DNA from: Aestuariivivens sediminicola
Lineage (GTDB): Bacteria; Bacteroidota; Bacteroidia; Flavobacteriales; Flavobacteriaceae
Reading direction: 5' to 3'
NCBI RefSeq assembly: GCF_022662015.1
Contig: NZ_JAKMCM010000001.1
Span: 1 to 64,000, forward strand
DNA length: 64,000 nucleotides
The notes under the pieces are model-generated. The model was given only the letters and a program-made list of their open reading frames with translations, made no database searches and was not told where the DNA came from. Positions 27,040 through 36,656 of the stretch are shown piece after piece; within the stretch, counting starts at the first letter, position 1, and each line of letters starts with the position of its first letter. The position numbers and the translations under genes were made by a program.

Positions 27040-28821
27040 TTGAACACATCTATTAAAAACCCCCTATTCTTTCTACTCGGTTTTATTTCAATTTTCACTT
27101 TAGAGGCCCAGGAAAAAAAAAGGATTGAAATTGAACAAGCGGGGGCTATTACCATTGATGAAGTTAATTTCCCGGGAGCTAAAATTATTACTCGCGATGA
27201 CAGGGGGCAAGTTCATATCTCTCATGAAAACATCACTATGTGGTGTGACAAAGCCATTCAGTATGCGAATGAAAATTTTATTGAGGCCTTTGGTAATGTG
27301 AAAATGGTGCAGGGAGACACCATAAATATGAATGCCAAATATGTAGAGTATAGCGGAAAAACGCAATTGGCATTCGCCAGCGGCAGTGTTGTTTTAACAA
27401 CACCCGATTCCGAATTGAAAACCGACACCCTGTATTTTGATCGTATAAAGCAACAGGCCTATTACCGTTCAGGGGGTACAGTTGTAAAAGACACCTCGGG
27501 AACGATTACGAGTAGAATAGGTCGCTATTACATGGAGTTGAAAAAGTATAAATTCATCGATGATGTCATTTTAGTTAATGAAGAATCTACGATACATACT
27601 GATTATTTTGATTTTTACGAAGAAAGTGGTCATGCTTATCTCTATGGCCCATCAACAATTACCACTCCGGAAAGCGAGACCTACTGTGAACGGGGGTTTT
27701 ATGATACCAATACTAAAATTGGATACGCAGTTAAAAAGGCAGAAATACATTATGATAATCGCATCGTTGAGGGAGATAGCTTATATTTTGACAATCAGGC
27801 CGGTTTTGCCTCGGCTACAAATAATATAAAGGTAACAGACACCCTGAATAACAGCATTGTTAAGGGCCATTATGCGGAGGTTTTCAAAGCGAAAGACTCT
27901 GTTTTTATCACAAAACGGGCCCTTGCTATAACCCTTCAGGAAAACGATTCCATTTATATTCATGCCGATACCCTGATGGTTACTGGAAAACCTGAAAAAA
28001 GGATTACGAGGGGATTTAGAAATGTAAAACTTTATAAATCTGATATGAGTGGAAAGGCAGATTCCGTTCATGTAGACCATGAAATTGGATTAACCAAAAT
28101 GATCAATATTTCGAAAATATCGAGTACCGATCAATTTGCTGTAAAACGCAAACCCATATTATGGAATATAAGAAATCAGATTACTGGCGATACAATTCAT
28201 TTAAAATCAAACCCTGAAACCGAGAAACTAGATTCGTTAATTGTATTTGATAATGCATTTGTTATAAGTAAGGATTCCTTAGGATCCGGCTTTAACCAGA
28301 TTAATGGTAAAACACTCATCGGTTTGTTTAACGAACAAAATGAATTGTACCATGTCGACATCATAAAGAATGCCCAATCCATTTACTACATGCGAAATGA
28401 AAATAATGAACTAATTGGTATTGATAAGTCTAAATCGGGTAGTATTCAAATCAGCATTACAGATCGGGAAATTGAGGAGGTAAGAAAGATCAATCAGATA
28501 GACGGTAAAATCTATCCTGAATCTATGTTCCCTGACATTGAAAAACTCCTGAAAGGCTTTGATTGGCGGGAAGCAGAACGTCCATTGAGTGTGGACGATC
28601 TTTTTAAGGACGATCCCCCTTTAAACCTGCCAAAAATAAAAGGTCTGGAGGACTATGAACCTCAGGAAGAATTCTTTGATGATCAAATGATGGAACGTAT
28701 CGAAAAGGCGGATAATGAATCCATTTCAACTTCAGCCCAGAAAAACAAAGCCTCTCGAAACATTCCTAATGATATAAAGATTGAAAAGCAATTACAGACA
28801 CCTGAAAAAGTAATTGAATAA
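27040..28821 (+). CDS. OstA/LptA-like periplasmic protein (LPS transport family)
   Basis: A 593-residue protein starting with TTG (27040). No ATG lies near, and this start gives a signal peptide (PLFFLLGFISIFTLEAQ). The N-terminal half has the repeating beta-strand pattern of the OstA/LptA family (AGAITIDEVNFPGA, CDKAIQYANENFIEAFGNV, TLYFDRIKQQAYYRSGG, GDSLYFDNQAGFA), in which proteins bridge LPS across the periplasm. It is about three times longer than E. coli LptA, with additional repeats and a charged, disordered tail (~520-593). The family link is firm. An LPS-bridge role is inferred. The class III aminotransferase gene follows after 6 bases. Confidence 0.85.
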   Translation: MNTSIKNPLFFLLGFISIFTLEAQEKKRIEIEQAGAITIDEVNFPGAKIITRDDRGQVHISHENITMWCDKAIQYANENFIEAFGNVKMVQGDTINMNAKYVEYSGKTQLAFASGSVVLTTPDSELKTDTLYFDRIKQQAYYRSGGTVVKDTSGTITSRIGRYYMELKKYKFIDDVILVNEESTIHTDYFDFYEESGHAYLYGPSTITTPESETYCERGFYDTNTKIGYAVKKAEIHYDNRIVEGDSLYFDNQAGFASATNNIKVTDTLNNSIVKGHYAEVFKAKDSVFITKRALAITLQENDSIYIHADTLMVTGKPEKRITRGFRNVKLYKSDMSGKADSVHVDHEIGLTKMINISKISSTDQFAVKRKPILWNIRNQITGDTIHLKSNPETEKLDSLIVFDNAFVISKDSLGSGFNQINGKTLIGLFNEQNELYHVDIIKNAQSIYYMRNENNELIGIDKSKSGSIQISITDREIEEVRKINQIDGKIYPESMFPDIEKLLKGFDWREAERPLSVDDLFKDDPPLNLPKIKGLEDYEPQEEFFDDQMMERIEKADNESISTSAQKNKASRNIPNDIKIEKQLQTPEKVIE

Positions 28822-28827
28822 TTGCTT

Positions 28828-30021
28828 ATGACTACAGATTTCTTCAAATATCAGGCTCAAACCACTCCACATCCCATCGCCATGGAGATATCGCATGCTG
28901 AGGGATCCTATATTTATGACAAAAAGAACAATCCTCATTTGGATTTTGTAGCCGGTGTTTCGGCATGCCCTCTGGGTCATAACCACCCTAAAGTCGTGAA
29001 GGCGATTAAGACCCAGTTAAATAAGTACATGCATGTTATGGTTTATGGTGAATATATATTGGAACCCCCCGTAGAGCTTACAAAACTTCTCGCCAAAAAT
29101 CTTCCTGGTAATTTAGAAAAGACCTATTTGACCAATTCGGGAACCGAAGCCGTGGAAGGAGCGCTGAAATTGGCTAAACGCTTTACTGGAAGAAGTGAAA
29201 TTATAGCTGCTAAAAATGGCTATCATGGCAATACTATGGGTGCGATGAGTGTTATGGGTTTTGAAGAGCGCAAACAAGCATTTAGACCCCTTATTCCCGA
29301 TGTAAAATTTATTGAGTTTAACAAAAAGGAAGATTTATCCATAATAACGGAGAAAACAGCTTGTATCATACTTGAAACCATTCAGGGTGGCGCAGGTTTC
29401 ATAACACCGGTAGACGGGTATTTAGAAGCTGTTCGTAACCGTTGTAATGACACGGGAACATTGCTGATTTTGGATGAAATTCAACCGGGTATTGGTCGAA
29501 CGGGTAAATTATTTGGTTTCGAACACTACAAGTGTACCCCGGATATATTGGTCATGGGAAAAGGCCTTGGTGGGGGTATGCCAATTGGCGCATTTACAGC
29601 GTCGAGGGCACTCATGGATGTTTTACAGGATCGTCCGAAACTGGGACACATAACAACTTTCGGCGGCCATCCTGTCATTGCTGCTTCCGCTTTGGCCACA
29701 CTTCAAGAGGTATTGAGCAGCAACTTGATGCGAGACGTTTTTGAAAAAGAGGCATTGATTAGAAAACTATTGATTCATCCCTTAATTTCAGAGATTAGAG
29801 GGATGGGTCTAATGCTGGCATTAATCATGCCCTCAAAAGAAATTACCGATCAATTAATAATAGAATCTCAAAAGCATCGGTTAATTCTTTTTTGGCTTTT
29901 ATTTGAACCAAAAGCTGTTCGTATTACACCACCCTTAACCATCTCGAATAAAGAAATTATTGAGGGCTGCAACATTATAATTCGTATTTTAGATCGCATT
30001 CAATCGGGTTCAATTGATTGA
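28828..30021 (+). CDS. Class III PLP-dependent aminotransferase
   Basis: I chose the ATG at 28828 (397 residues) over the in-frame TTG 6 bases earlier. Fold type I signatures: GVSACPLGHNHPKVV, LTNSGTEAVEGALKLAKRFTGR (PLP phosphate loop), LLILDEIQPGIGRTGKLF, and the PLP-lysine in VMGKGLGGGMPIGAF (near residue 244). The family covers acetylornithine, ornithine and 4-aminobutyrate aminotransferases. No arginine or GABA genes are nearby, so the substrate is open. It is probably co-transcribed with the OstA-like gene. Confidence 0.92.
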   Translation: MTTDFFKYQAQTTPHPIAMEISHAEGSYIYDKKNNPHLDFVAGVSACPLGHNHPKVVKAIKTQLNKYMHVMVYGEYILEPPVELTKLLAKNLPGNLEKTYLTNSGTEAVEGALKLAKRFTGRSEIIAAKNGYHGNTMGAMSVMGFEERKQAFRPLIPDVKFIEFNKKEDLSIITEKTACIILETIQGGAGFITPVDGYLEAVRNRCNDTGTLLILDEIQPGIGRTGKLFGFEHYKCTPDILVMGKGLGGGMPIGAFTASRALMDVLQDRPKLGHITTFGGHPVIAASALATLQEVLSSNLMRDVFEKEALIRKLLIHPLISEIRGMGLMLALIMPSKEITDQLIIESQKHRLILFWLLFEPKAVRITPPLTISNKEIIEGCNIIIRILDRIQSGSID

Positions 30022-30157
30022 ATATCAATAATTAAAGTAATCATATTACTGCTCCAATTCCAATGTTCATTACTTTGTTAAAAACATTTGATGAATTAAC
30101 TACCATAAAAAAAATAGAGCCTTAAATTTATTGAAGTAGAACTTTACTATTGTGCCT

Positions 30158-31546
30158 ATGGAGTTAAGTCATAATGACAACAACAACTTGCCACTTTCAA
30201 AATTCGAATCGATGTTAAAAACAAATCACGTGTTGTTTTTCGATTCAGACGAATTTGAAAACATTATTCACCACTACTTAAATCAAGGAAAAATAGCCTT
30301 AGCCAAAAAAGCAATAAAGCTGGGCTTAGATCAGCATCCAACTTCAATTAACCTTCGGTTATTTAAAGCTGAAGTCTATGTGTTTGAAGACAAACTTGTG
30401 GAGGCTGATGAACTGCTAAACGAACTTTATAGTTTAGATCCTACGAATGAAGAAATTTATATTCAAAAAGCCAATATCTTTTCAAAGAAAGACGAACATC
30501 AAAAAGCCATTGAAGTGTTGAAAAAAGCACTTGAGCTTACGGATGATGTTGTTGACATTTATTCCTTAATCGGGATGGAGCATTTATTTCTGGATGAGTT
30601 TGAACATGCCAAGACCTATTTCATGAAATGTATTGAAGAAGATATGGATGACTACTCAGCGCTTTACAACATCATATATTGTTTTGATTTTCTGAAGCAA
30701 CATGAAGAGGCCATTGAATATTTAAACGTTTTTCTAGACAGAAATCCATATTGCGAAGTCGCCTGGCATCAGTTGGGAAAGCAATATTTAGAATTAAAGA
30801 AATATAAAAAAGCTTTGACATCCTTTGATTTTGCCATCATAGCGGACGATTCTTTTGTTGGCGCCTATCTTGAGCGGGGAAAAGTCCTGGAAAAACTAAA
30901 ACGTTACCATGAGGCGATAGAAAATTACAATACCACGCTTAAGCTCGATGACCCTACCTCCTTCGCTTTATTACATATCGGAAATTGTTATGAGAAATTG
31001 GGAAATCAGGATTTAGCTGTTCAATACTATTACAAAACTGTTCATGAAGATCCGTTACTGGATAAGGGCTGGATAGCAATTACCAAGTTTTATAACAAAC
31101 ATAAAAATTATCAAAAAGCCTTATACTATATCAATAAGGCCATAAATATTGATTCTGAAAATGTGACCTATTGGAAATTGTATGCCCAGATTAACCATCG
31201 TTTAAACTTTTTTGAAGAGGCCGAAAGAGGTTACAAAAAGACATTGGAACTTGGTAATTATGAATTGAACACCTGGTTGTCCAGAGGAGATTTACTTATT
31301 AAACTGGGAGAGTTGGAAGCATCCATTTTCAATTTCGAACAGGCTGTTGAGTTCTATCCGGATAACCCGGAACTGGAATATCGTTTAGCCGGTTTATATT
31401 TTGCTTTAAATGAAAATGACAAAGGGTCATTTCATCTTAAAAACGGGCTGCGACATGATAAGGACTATATGTTTATTATTGAGGAACTGTTCCCCGAAGT
31501 CATAACTAAACTTCACGTTAAAAATCTGCTAAAAACAAATCTATAA
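30158..31546 (+). CDS. TPR-repeat protein
   Basis: 462 residues from the ATG at 30158 (a GTG 6 bases upstream is the alternative). It has no signal peptide and is wholly helical, with about ten TPR units, for instance KALTSFDFAIIADDSFVGAYLERG, EAIENYNTTLKLDDPTSFALLHIG and KALYYINKAINIDSENVTYWKLY. It is presumably a cytoplasmic scaffold, common in Flavobacteriaceae; the partner is unknown. It is followed after 54 bases by the DUF368 pair. Confidence 0.9.
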   Translation: MELSHNDNNNLPLSKFESMLKTNHVLFFDSDEFENIIHHYLNQGKIALAKKAIKLGLDQHPTSINLRLFKAEVYVFEDKLVEADELLNELYSLDPTNEEIYIQKANIFSKKDEHQKAIEVLKKALELTDDVVDIYSLIGMEHLFLDEFEHAKTYFMKCIEEDMDDYSALYNIIYCFDFLKQHEEAIEYLNVFLDRNPYCEVAWHQLGKQYLELKKYKKALTSFDFAIIADDSFVGAYLERGKVLEKLKRYHEAIENYNTTLKLDDPTSFALLHIGNCYEKLGNQDLAVQYYYKTVHEDPLLDKGWIAITKFYNKHKNYQKALYYINKAINIDSENVTYWKLYAQINHRLNFFEEAERGYKKTLELGNYELNTWLSRGDLLIKLGELEASIFNFEQAVEFYPDNPELEYRLAGLYFALNENDKGSFHLKNGLRHDKDYMFIIEELFPEVITKLHVKNLLKTNL

Positions 31547-31568
31547 ACGGTCGTCACATTAAAATACA

Positions 31569-31576
31569 TATCTTTG
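31569..31576 (+). promoter_or_regulatory. -7 box in front of the DUF368 pair
   Basis: TATCTTTG matches TAnnTTTG exactly and lies 24 bases before the ATG. No TTTG is found 19-21 bases upstream, so this is only half a promoter. Confidence 0.35.
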
Positions 31577-31600
31577 ATATTTCTATAATATCATCAAAAT

Positions 31601-32521
31601 ATGCCTAGACGATTATTAGATTACATAGTCATTTTCTCAAAAGGAATTGCCATGGGTGCTGCTGATGCGGTTCCTGGTGTTTCAGGCGGTACAATTGCTT
31701 TCATTTCCGGTATTTATGAAGAATTAATTACAACGATAAGTAATGTGAACCCTTCCCTTTTTAAAATTTTATTCAAAAATGGGATTGGATCCTTTTGGAA
31801 AGCATTGAATGGCAATTTTTTACTGGCATTGGTATTTGGGATGACAGTTAGTTTTGTAAGTTTCATGAGGCTTGCAAAATACCTACTGGAGAATCATCCC
31901 GTTTTAATCTGGTCCTTCTTTTTCGGACTTATTGTAGCCAGTATATATTTTGTGGGAAAGCAAATAAAAGATTGGAACTTTTACACCATTACTGCCATTA
32001 GCGTTGGAACAGCAATTGCATTTTACGTTAGCAAAATACCATCATTGGCTGCAATTGATAGTGCCTGGTTTTTATTTTTTGCAGGTGCTATAGCGATTTG
32101 TGCAATGATCTTGCCCGGTATTTCGGGATCTTTTATTTTAATTATTCTAGGAGCATACAAAACCTTGAGTGACGCCTTACACGATTTTAAAATCAAGGAA
32201 ATTTTAATTTTTATAATTGGTGCTGCTATTGGCCTTTTAAGTTTTAGCCATGTTCTGAAATGGCTATTTAAGCATTACCGAAACGTGACATTAGCCTTAT
32301 TGACGGGATTTATTTTCGGTTCCCTGAACAAAGTATGGCCGTGGAAAAAAACCCTAACATGGCATACCAGTTCAAAAGGAGTAAAAACGCCTCTACTCCA
32401 GGAAAGTATTTCTCCATATTCTTTTGAAGGGGATAATCAATTGCTCTATGCTATCCTCTTAATGCTTGTTGGATTTTTAACTATTTTTATATTAGAAAAG
32501 TTAGAACCTAATAATTCTTAA
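31601..32521 (+). CDS. DUF368 membrane protein (PopT-type undecaprenyl-phosphate translocase), copy 1
   Basis: A 306-residue integral membrane protein with about eight to nine helices. The family hallmark GAADAVPGVSGGTIAFISGIYEE is at 19-41. The related half-repeat CAMILPGISGSFILIILG follows near 170. DUF368 proteins (PopT) have been shown in other bacteria to return undecaprenyl phosphate across the inner membrane for cell-wall and polysaccharide synthesis. I infer the same here. Its stop codon is directly followed by the ATG of the paralogous copy 2. Confidence 0.92.
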   Translation: MPRRLLDYIVIFSKGIAMGAADAVPGVSGGTIAFISGIYEELITTISNVNPSLFKILFKNGIGSFWKALNGNFLLALVFGMTVSFVSFMRLAKYLLENHPVLIWSFFFGLIVASIYFVGKQIKDWNFYTITAISVGTAIAFYVSKIPSLAAIDSAWFLFFAGAIAICAMILPGISGSFILIILGAYKTLSDALHDFKIKEILIFIIGAAIGLLSFSHVLKWLFKHYRNVTLALLTGFIFGSLNKVWPWKKTLTWHTSSKGVKTPLLQESISPYSFEGDNQLLYAILLMLVGFLTIFILEKLEPNNS

Positions 32522-33541
32522 ATGGAAAGCACCAGAACCCTAAGAGATAAAATTTTTCTCGTCCTTAAGGGGCTGGGTATGGGTGCTGCCAACAAAGTAC
32601 CTGGCGTTTCCGGCGGCGTTGTTGCATTCGTTGCAGGTTTTTATGAGGAATTTATTTATTCGCTACAAAAGGTTAATCGTAAGGCCTTCAAATTACTGAT
32701 TAACGGAAGGTTTAACAGTTTTTTCAATTACATTAATGGTCGTTTTCTTGGCCTGCTTTTTTTAGGTATGGTGGTGAGTTACTTTAGTGTATCAAAACTA
32801 TTAGACTATCTCATTGTACGTTATGAATTATATGTGTGGAGCGTATTTTTTGGTATGATTGCCGGATCGATTTATTACATAAATAAAGACTTTAGAGATT
32901 GGAATCAGAGAACCTATGTTTCTTTAGCATGCGGGATTATTTTAGGTTTAAGTATTAGTTTTTTAAATCCGGCAAAGGAAAACGATAATTTGTGGTTTGT
33001 TTTTTTATGTGGTATAATTAGTGTTTCCGGAATGACCCTGCCAGGATTTTCAGGTTCTTTTATTCTCATTTTAATGGGCAACTACGTTCTATTACTCGTC
33101 GATTCGGTAAATGCATTATATGACTCCTTTTCTGACTTGCTAAGTGGAAATCTAAATTTTATAGATAATCCGAGGCGTATAACCCAACTGAAGGTTTTAG
33201 CTGTATTTACCTTAGGTTCAGTGACCGGACTGGTCACATTTTCTCACGTTTTGAGCTATATATTGAAACACTATAAAAGCATAACACTTTCCACCATTAT
33301 AGGATTTATAATAGGTTCCTTAGGTGTAGTTTGGCCATGGAAAAAAACAATCTATAAGATTGGTGAGAACGGGCTGTTTTTAAAAGATTCGACAGGGGAA
33401 AGAGTTGTTGAAAACTATCAGCGGTATATTCCAAAATTAGATTTGGAGACCTTATATGCCGTGCTTTTTATTTTTTTAGGAATCTTAATTGTTTTAGCTT
33501 TGGAAGCATATGGAGCAAAAACCAGAAAAGGCATTAAATAA
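32522..33541 (+). CDS. DUF368 membrane protein (PopT-type), copy 2
   Basis: A 339-residue paralogue of the gene directly upstream, with no intergenic base. The hallmark reads GAANKVPGVSGGVVAFVAGFYEE, the second half-repeat SGMTLPGFSGSFILILMG, and the motif WPWKKT is shared with copy 1. It is about 33 residues longer, largely in a loop near 205-220 and in the segment after WPWKKT. Its last 32 bases overlap the aroE start in another frame, so three genes are translationally coupled. Divergence between the copies is substantial, so the duplication is old. Confidence 0.92.
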   Translation: MESTRTLRDKIFLVLKGLGMGAANKVPGVSGGVVAFVAGFYEEFIYSLQKVNRKAFKLLINGRFNSFFNYINGRFLGLLFLGMVVSYFSVSKLLDYLIVRYELYVWSVFFGMIAGSIYYINKDFRDWNQRTYVSLACGIILGLSISFLNPAKENDNLWFVFLCGIISVSGMTLPGFSGSFILILMGNYVLLLVDSVNALYDSFSDLLSGNLNFIDNPRRITQLKVLAVFTLGSVTGLVTFSHVLSYILKHYKSITLSTIIGFIIGSLGVVWPWKKTIYKIGENGLFLKDSTGERVVENYQRYIPKLDLETLYAVLFIFLGILIVLALEAYGAKTRKGIK

Positions 33542-34274
33542 ACTCGGACTTTTAGGTAAAAACATTTCTTATTCATTTTCTAGAGCCTATTTCAAGAGTA
33601 AATTTCAAAGAGAGCAAATTACGCATTGGAGTTATGAAAATTTCGATATTGAGCATATAGAGGCCTTCCCAAAAATATTAAAACGTAATCCAAACTTAAA
33701 AGGCCTTAATGTAACCATTCCATTTAAACAATCGATAATACCTTATTTAGATAAATTGGATGATCAGGCCAATGAAATAGGTGCTGTAAACACGATTAAA
33801 ATTAGTAATGAAAAGGAATTAATCGGATACAATACCGATTGTTATGGTTTTGAAAAATCTATATCACCAATACTTCATTCAATCCATAAAAGGGCATTAA
33901 TTCTGGGTACTGGTGGTGCCAGCAAAGCTATTGCGTTTACCCTTAAAAAACTTGGTATTGAATACAATTATGTCTCAAGGACGGCTTCAAATCTTGCGGA
34001 TTATACTTATGACACACTCACTAATTCAGATATTTCAAAACATTTAATAATAATTAACTGCACACCCTTAGGCACCTTTCCAAAAATAGAAGATTGTCCG
34101 GATATACCCTATGAAGCCATTTCAGAAAATCATATCCTTTTTGATTTAATTTACAATCCAGAAGAAACGACCTTTTTAAAAAGAGGGAAAGAAAAAGGAG
34201 CAACAATTTGTAATGGTCAAAAAATGCTGGAATTTCAAGCTGAAAAATCTTGGAACATATGGAATTCGGATTAA
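33510..34274 (+). CDS. aroE: Shikimate dehydrogenase
   Basis: A 254-residue enzyme that reduces 3-dehydroshikimate with NADPH in aromatic amino-acid synthesis. Shikimate-binding serines lie in SYSFS (20-24). Catalytic K73 is in NVTIPFKQ and D110 in GYNTD. The Rossmann loop LGTGGASKA spans 132-140, and QKMLEFQAEKSWNIW is at the C-terminus. The length is slightly short compared with E. coli AroE (272). It overlaps the DUF368 copy 2 gene by 32 bases. Confidence 0.96.
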   Translation: MEQKPEKALNKLGLLGKNISYSFSRAYFKSKFQREQITHWSYENFDIEHIEAFPKILKRNPNLKGLNVTIPFKQSIIPYLDKLDDQANEIGAVNTIKISNEKELIGYNTDCYGFEKSISPILHSIHKRALILGTGGASKAIAFTLKKLGIEYNYVSRTASNLADYTYDTLTNSDISKHLIIINCTPLGTFPKIEDCPDIPYEAISENHILFDLIYNPEETTFLKRGKEKGATICNGQKMLEFQAEKSWNIWNSD

Positions 34275-34310
34275 AAAGCATTTAATTCCTTACTTAAACC
34301 CTTCCAATGC

Positions 34311-34341
34311 TTTGTAATTCTTTAGGTTGTTAGTATATTTA
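34311..34341 (+). promoter_or_regulatory. Promoter of the DUF349 gene
   Basis: TTTG (34311-34314), 19 bases, then TATATTTA (34334-34341), one mismatch from TAnnTTTG. It leaves a leader of roughly 35 bases to the ATG at 34383. Confidence 0.6.
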
Positions 34342-34382
34342 AACTTTAAACCCATTATTTAACGACCCTAAACATTTTTAAA

Positions 34383-36578
34383 ATGTCTGAGACTGATAAC
34401 CTGCAGAAAGCAGAAGGAAATAAAGAGATTAATAAAAATTCGAGCACTGCTGACGATCAAAAGATTGCTGATACCAATTTGTCAGAATCAGCATCTTTGA
34501 AGAATGAAGAGAACCAAACCGAAGAAGAAAAGACTGAAGATATTGGTGCCAGTAATGAAAAAGAATCCGATACTCAAATAAATGACAATTCCGGAGAGAT
34601 TACCAACGCGGTTTCCGAAACAAAGGACGCGACTTCTAATCCATCTGATGTTGAATCCGATGAAAATGTAAAGACCGCCCAAGATTCCCCTGATGAGACT
34701 TCGCAAGAAGAGGAAGTTGTCAGTACAACAGAAGAAGAGACAGTATCAAGTAAATCTTCAGATAAAAATTCCGATAATAACGATGAAGTCTTAGATGAAA
34801 TAGAAGCTTCAAACGCTGAAGATGCCGAGGACGAAGACAATAAAGATCGTCATAAAATTGAATTCAAAGAATATGACCAAATGTCATTAGAGGCATTGGC
34901 CATAGAACTTGAAAGATTATTGAAAGACGAAAAAGTTCAGGCTATTAGGTCTCATGTACAGCATATTAACAATGAGTTTAAAACTAAATTTCAGTCATTG
35001 ATTGAAGAAAAAAAGACTGAATATGTGAATGAGGGAGGTAACGAAATAGATTTTTATTACAGTTCTCCTGTTAAGAAAAGATATAAGAAAGCTTATAAAG
35101 ATTACCGCACTAAATTAAACGACTATTACAAAGATTTAGAACACAACCTTAAACAAAACTTAGCCGATAAACTTGAGATAATAGAAGAGTTAAAGGGATT
35201 AATTAATATTGAAGAGAATATAAATACGACCTACAAGCACTTTAAAGAATTACAGGAACGGTGGCGCAATACGGGTCCAATACCTCGAGACAAATACAAT
35301 AATGCCTGGAACAGCTACCATCATCATGTTGAGATGTTCTACGACTTTTTGCATCTGAACAGAGATCTGCGAGACTTGGATTTTAAGCATAATCTTGACA
35401 AAAAACTAAAAATAATTGAACGGGCCGAAGAACTCGCCCAAGAGAGCAATGTTTTGCACGCCTTTAGAGAACTTCAAGAACTTCACAAATTATGGAAAGA
35501 AGAGTTGGGTCCTGTAGCCAAAGAACACAGAGAAGTTATATGGGAACGATTTAAAACAGCGACAAAGCTAATAAATGATAAGCGGCAACTCTATTTTAAA
35601 GAAATAGATAAGGTATATGAAAAAAACCTGGAAAAGAAAGAAGAAATAATAGAAAAGATAAACACCATTGCCTTGGAGGAGATAAATTCTCATGGCGGTT
35701 GGCAGAAAAAAATAAAAGAGGTTGAGTCCTTAAGAAATGATTTTTTCAATGCAGGCAAAGTACCGTTGAAAGTAAATGAATCTACCTGGGCAAAGTTTAA
35801 AGAAGCCGTAAGGACCTTTAATCGAAAAAAGAATGCCTTTTATAAAGACCTTAAAAAGGAACAGTACAACAATCTTCAGAAAAAGCTAGAGCTTATCAAA
35901 ATTGCAGAAGACAATAAAGAAAGTGAGGATTTTGAGACTGCAACACCTTTAATGAAAAAAATTCAAAGTGACTGGAAAAAAATTGGTCACGTACCTCGCA
36001 AGGAAAGTGATAAAATTTGGAAACGTTTTAAAGCGGCCTGTAATTATTACTTCGACAGAATTCATTCCAAAAGAAATACCGCAAATAAGCTTGAACTTGA
36101 AGCTTTCAACAAAAAACAGGAATTGCTTAACAAAATTAAGGATTTGGAGTTAAGTGAAGACAAATCAGAAGGTATTGCAACCATAAATGAGCAGATTTCT
36201 CTATGGAAAGAAATTGGGCGTGTACCTTATGATAAACGGTATATTGAAGGAAAGTTTCACAAGGCTTTAGATAATTTATTTTCGAAACTAAAAATGGAGA
36301 GAAATGAAATTGAAATGATCAAGTTTGAAAATAAATTAGAACAGCTGAACAGTGAAGAAGACTCCAGGAATCTAGATAATGAGCGCGCCTTTATTAGCAA
36401 AAAGATTGATGAAATTAAAGCACAAATCAATCAACTGGAAAATAATTTACAATTCTTCACGAATGTTGATGAAGACAATCCGCTAGTGAAAGAAGTTCAC
36501 GGTAATATCAAAGGTCATAAAGATGAACTGAAACTTTGGAAAAAGAAACTCAAAAAAATTAAAGAATTGTATTCCTAA
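34383..36578 (+). CDS. DUF349-repeat coiled-coil protein
   Basis: A 731-residue cytoplasmic protein. Residues 1 to ~160 are acidic, Ser/Glu/Asp-rich and probably disordered. Residues ~210-640 hold about five DUF349 helical repeats, each with a W and a G-P/V-P step: ELQERWRNTGPIPRDKYNNAW, ELHKLWKEELGPVAKEHREVIWERF, NAGKVPLKVNESTWAKF, DWKKIGHVPRKESDKIWKRF, LWKEIGRVPYDKRYIEGKF. A C-terminal coiled coil covers ~645-731. The function of DUF349 proteins is unclear. It has its own promoter and is convergent with mazG. Confidence 0.93.
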   Translation: MSETDNLQKAEGNKEINKNSSTADDQKIADTNLSESASLKNEENQTEEEKTEDIGASNEKESDTQINDNSGEITNAVSETKDATSNPSDVESDENVKTAQDSPDETSQEEEVVSTTEEETVSSKSSDKNSDNNDEVLDEIEASNAEDAEDEDNKDRHKIEFKEYDQMSLEALAIELERLLKDEKVQAIRSHVQHINNEFKTKFQSLIEEKKTEYVNEGGNEIDFYYSSPVKKRYKKAYKDYRTKLNDYYKDLEHNLKQNLADKLEIIEELKGLINIEENINTTYKHFKELQERWRNTGPIPRDKYNNAWNSYHHHVEMFYDFLHLNRDLRDLDFKHNLDKKLKIIERAEELAQESNVLHAFRELQELHKLWKEELGPVAKEHREVIWERFKTATKLINDKRQLYFKEIDKVYEKNLEKKEEIIEKINTIALEEINSHGGWQKKIKEVESLRNDFFNAGKVPLKVNESTWAKFKEAVRTFNRKKNAFYKDLKKEQYNNLQKKLELIKIAEDNKESEDFETATPLMKKIQSDWKKIGHVPRKESDKIWKRFKAACNYYFDRIHSKRNTANKLELEAFNKKQELLNKIKDLELSEDKSEGIATINEQISLWKEIGRVPYDKRYIEGKFHKALDNLFSKLKMERNEIEMIKFENKLEQLNSEEDSRNLDNERAFISKKIDEIKAQINQLENNLQFFTNVDEDNPLVKEVHGNIKGHKDELKLWKKKLKKIKELYS

Positions 36579-36656
36579 AATTGATTGGAATACTATTTAC
36601 AGCAATCAGTTTCTTTTAAAAGGCTTCCATTTTTTCAGATTTTATGTTATCAGGTA

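Noticed and set aside
31601-33541. The two DUF368 genes as one frameshifted gene
   Set aside because: Each has a complete set of family motifs (PGVSGG and PG(I/F)SGSFI) and its own start, so this is a tandem duplication.
36579-36656. Terminator between the DUF349 gene and mazG
   Set aside because: A TGATTG/CAATCA pairing exists but has a 15-base loop and a poor T run; too weak to call.
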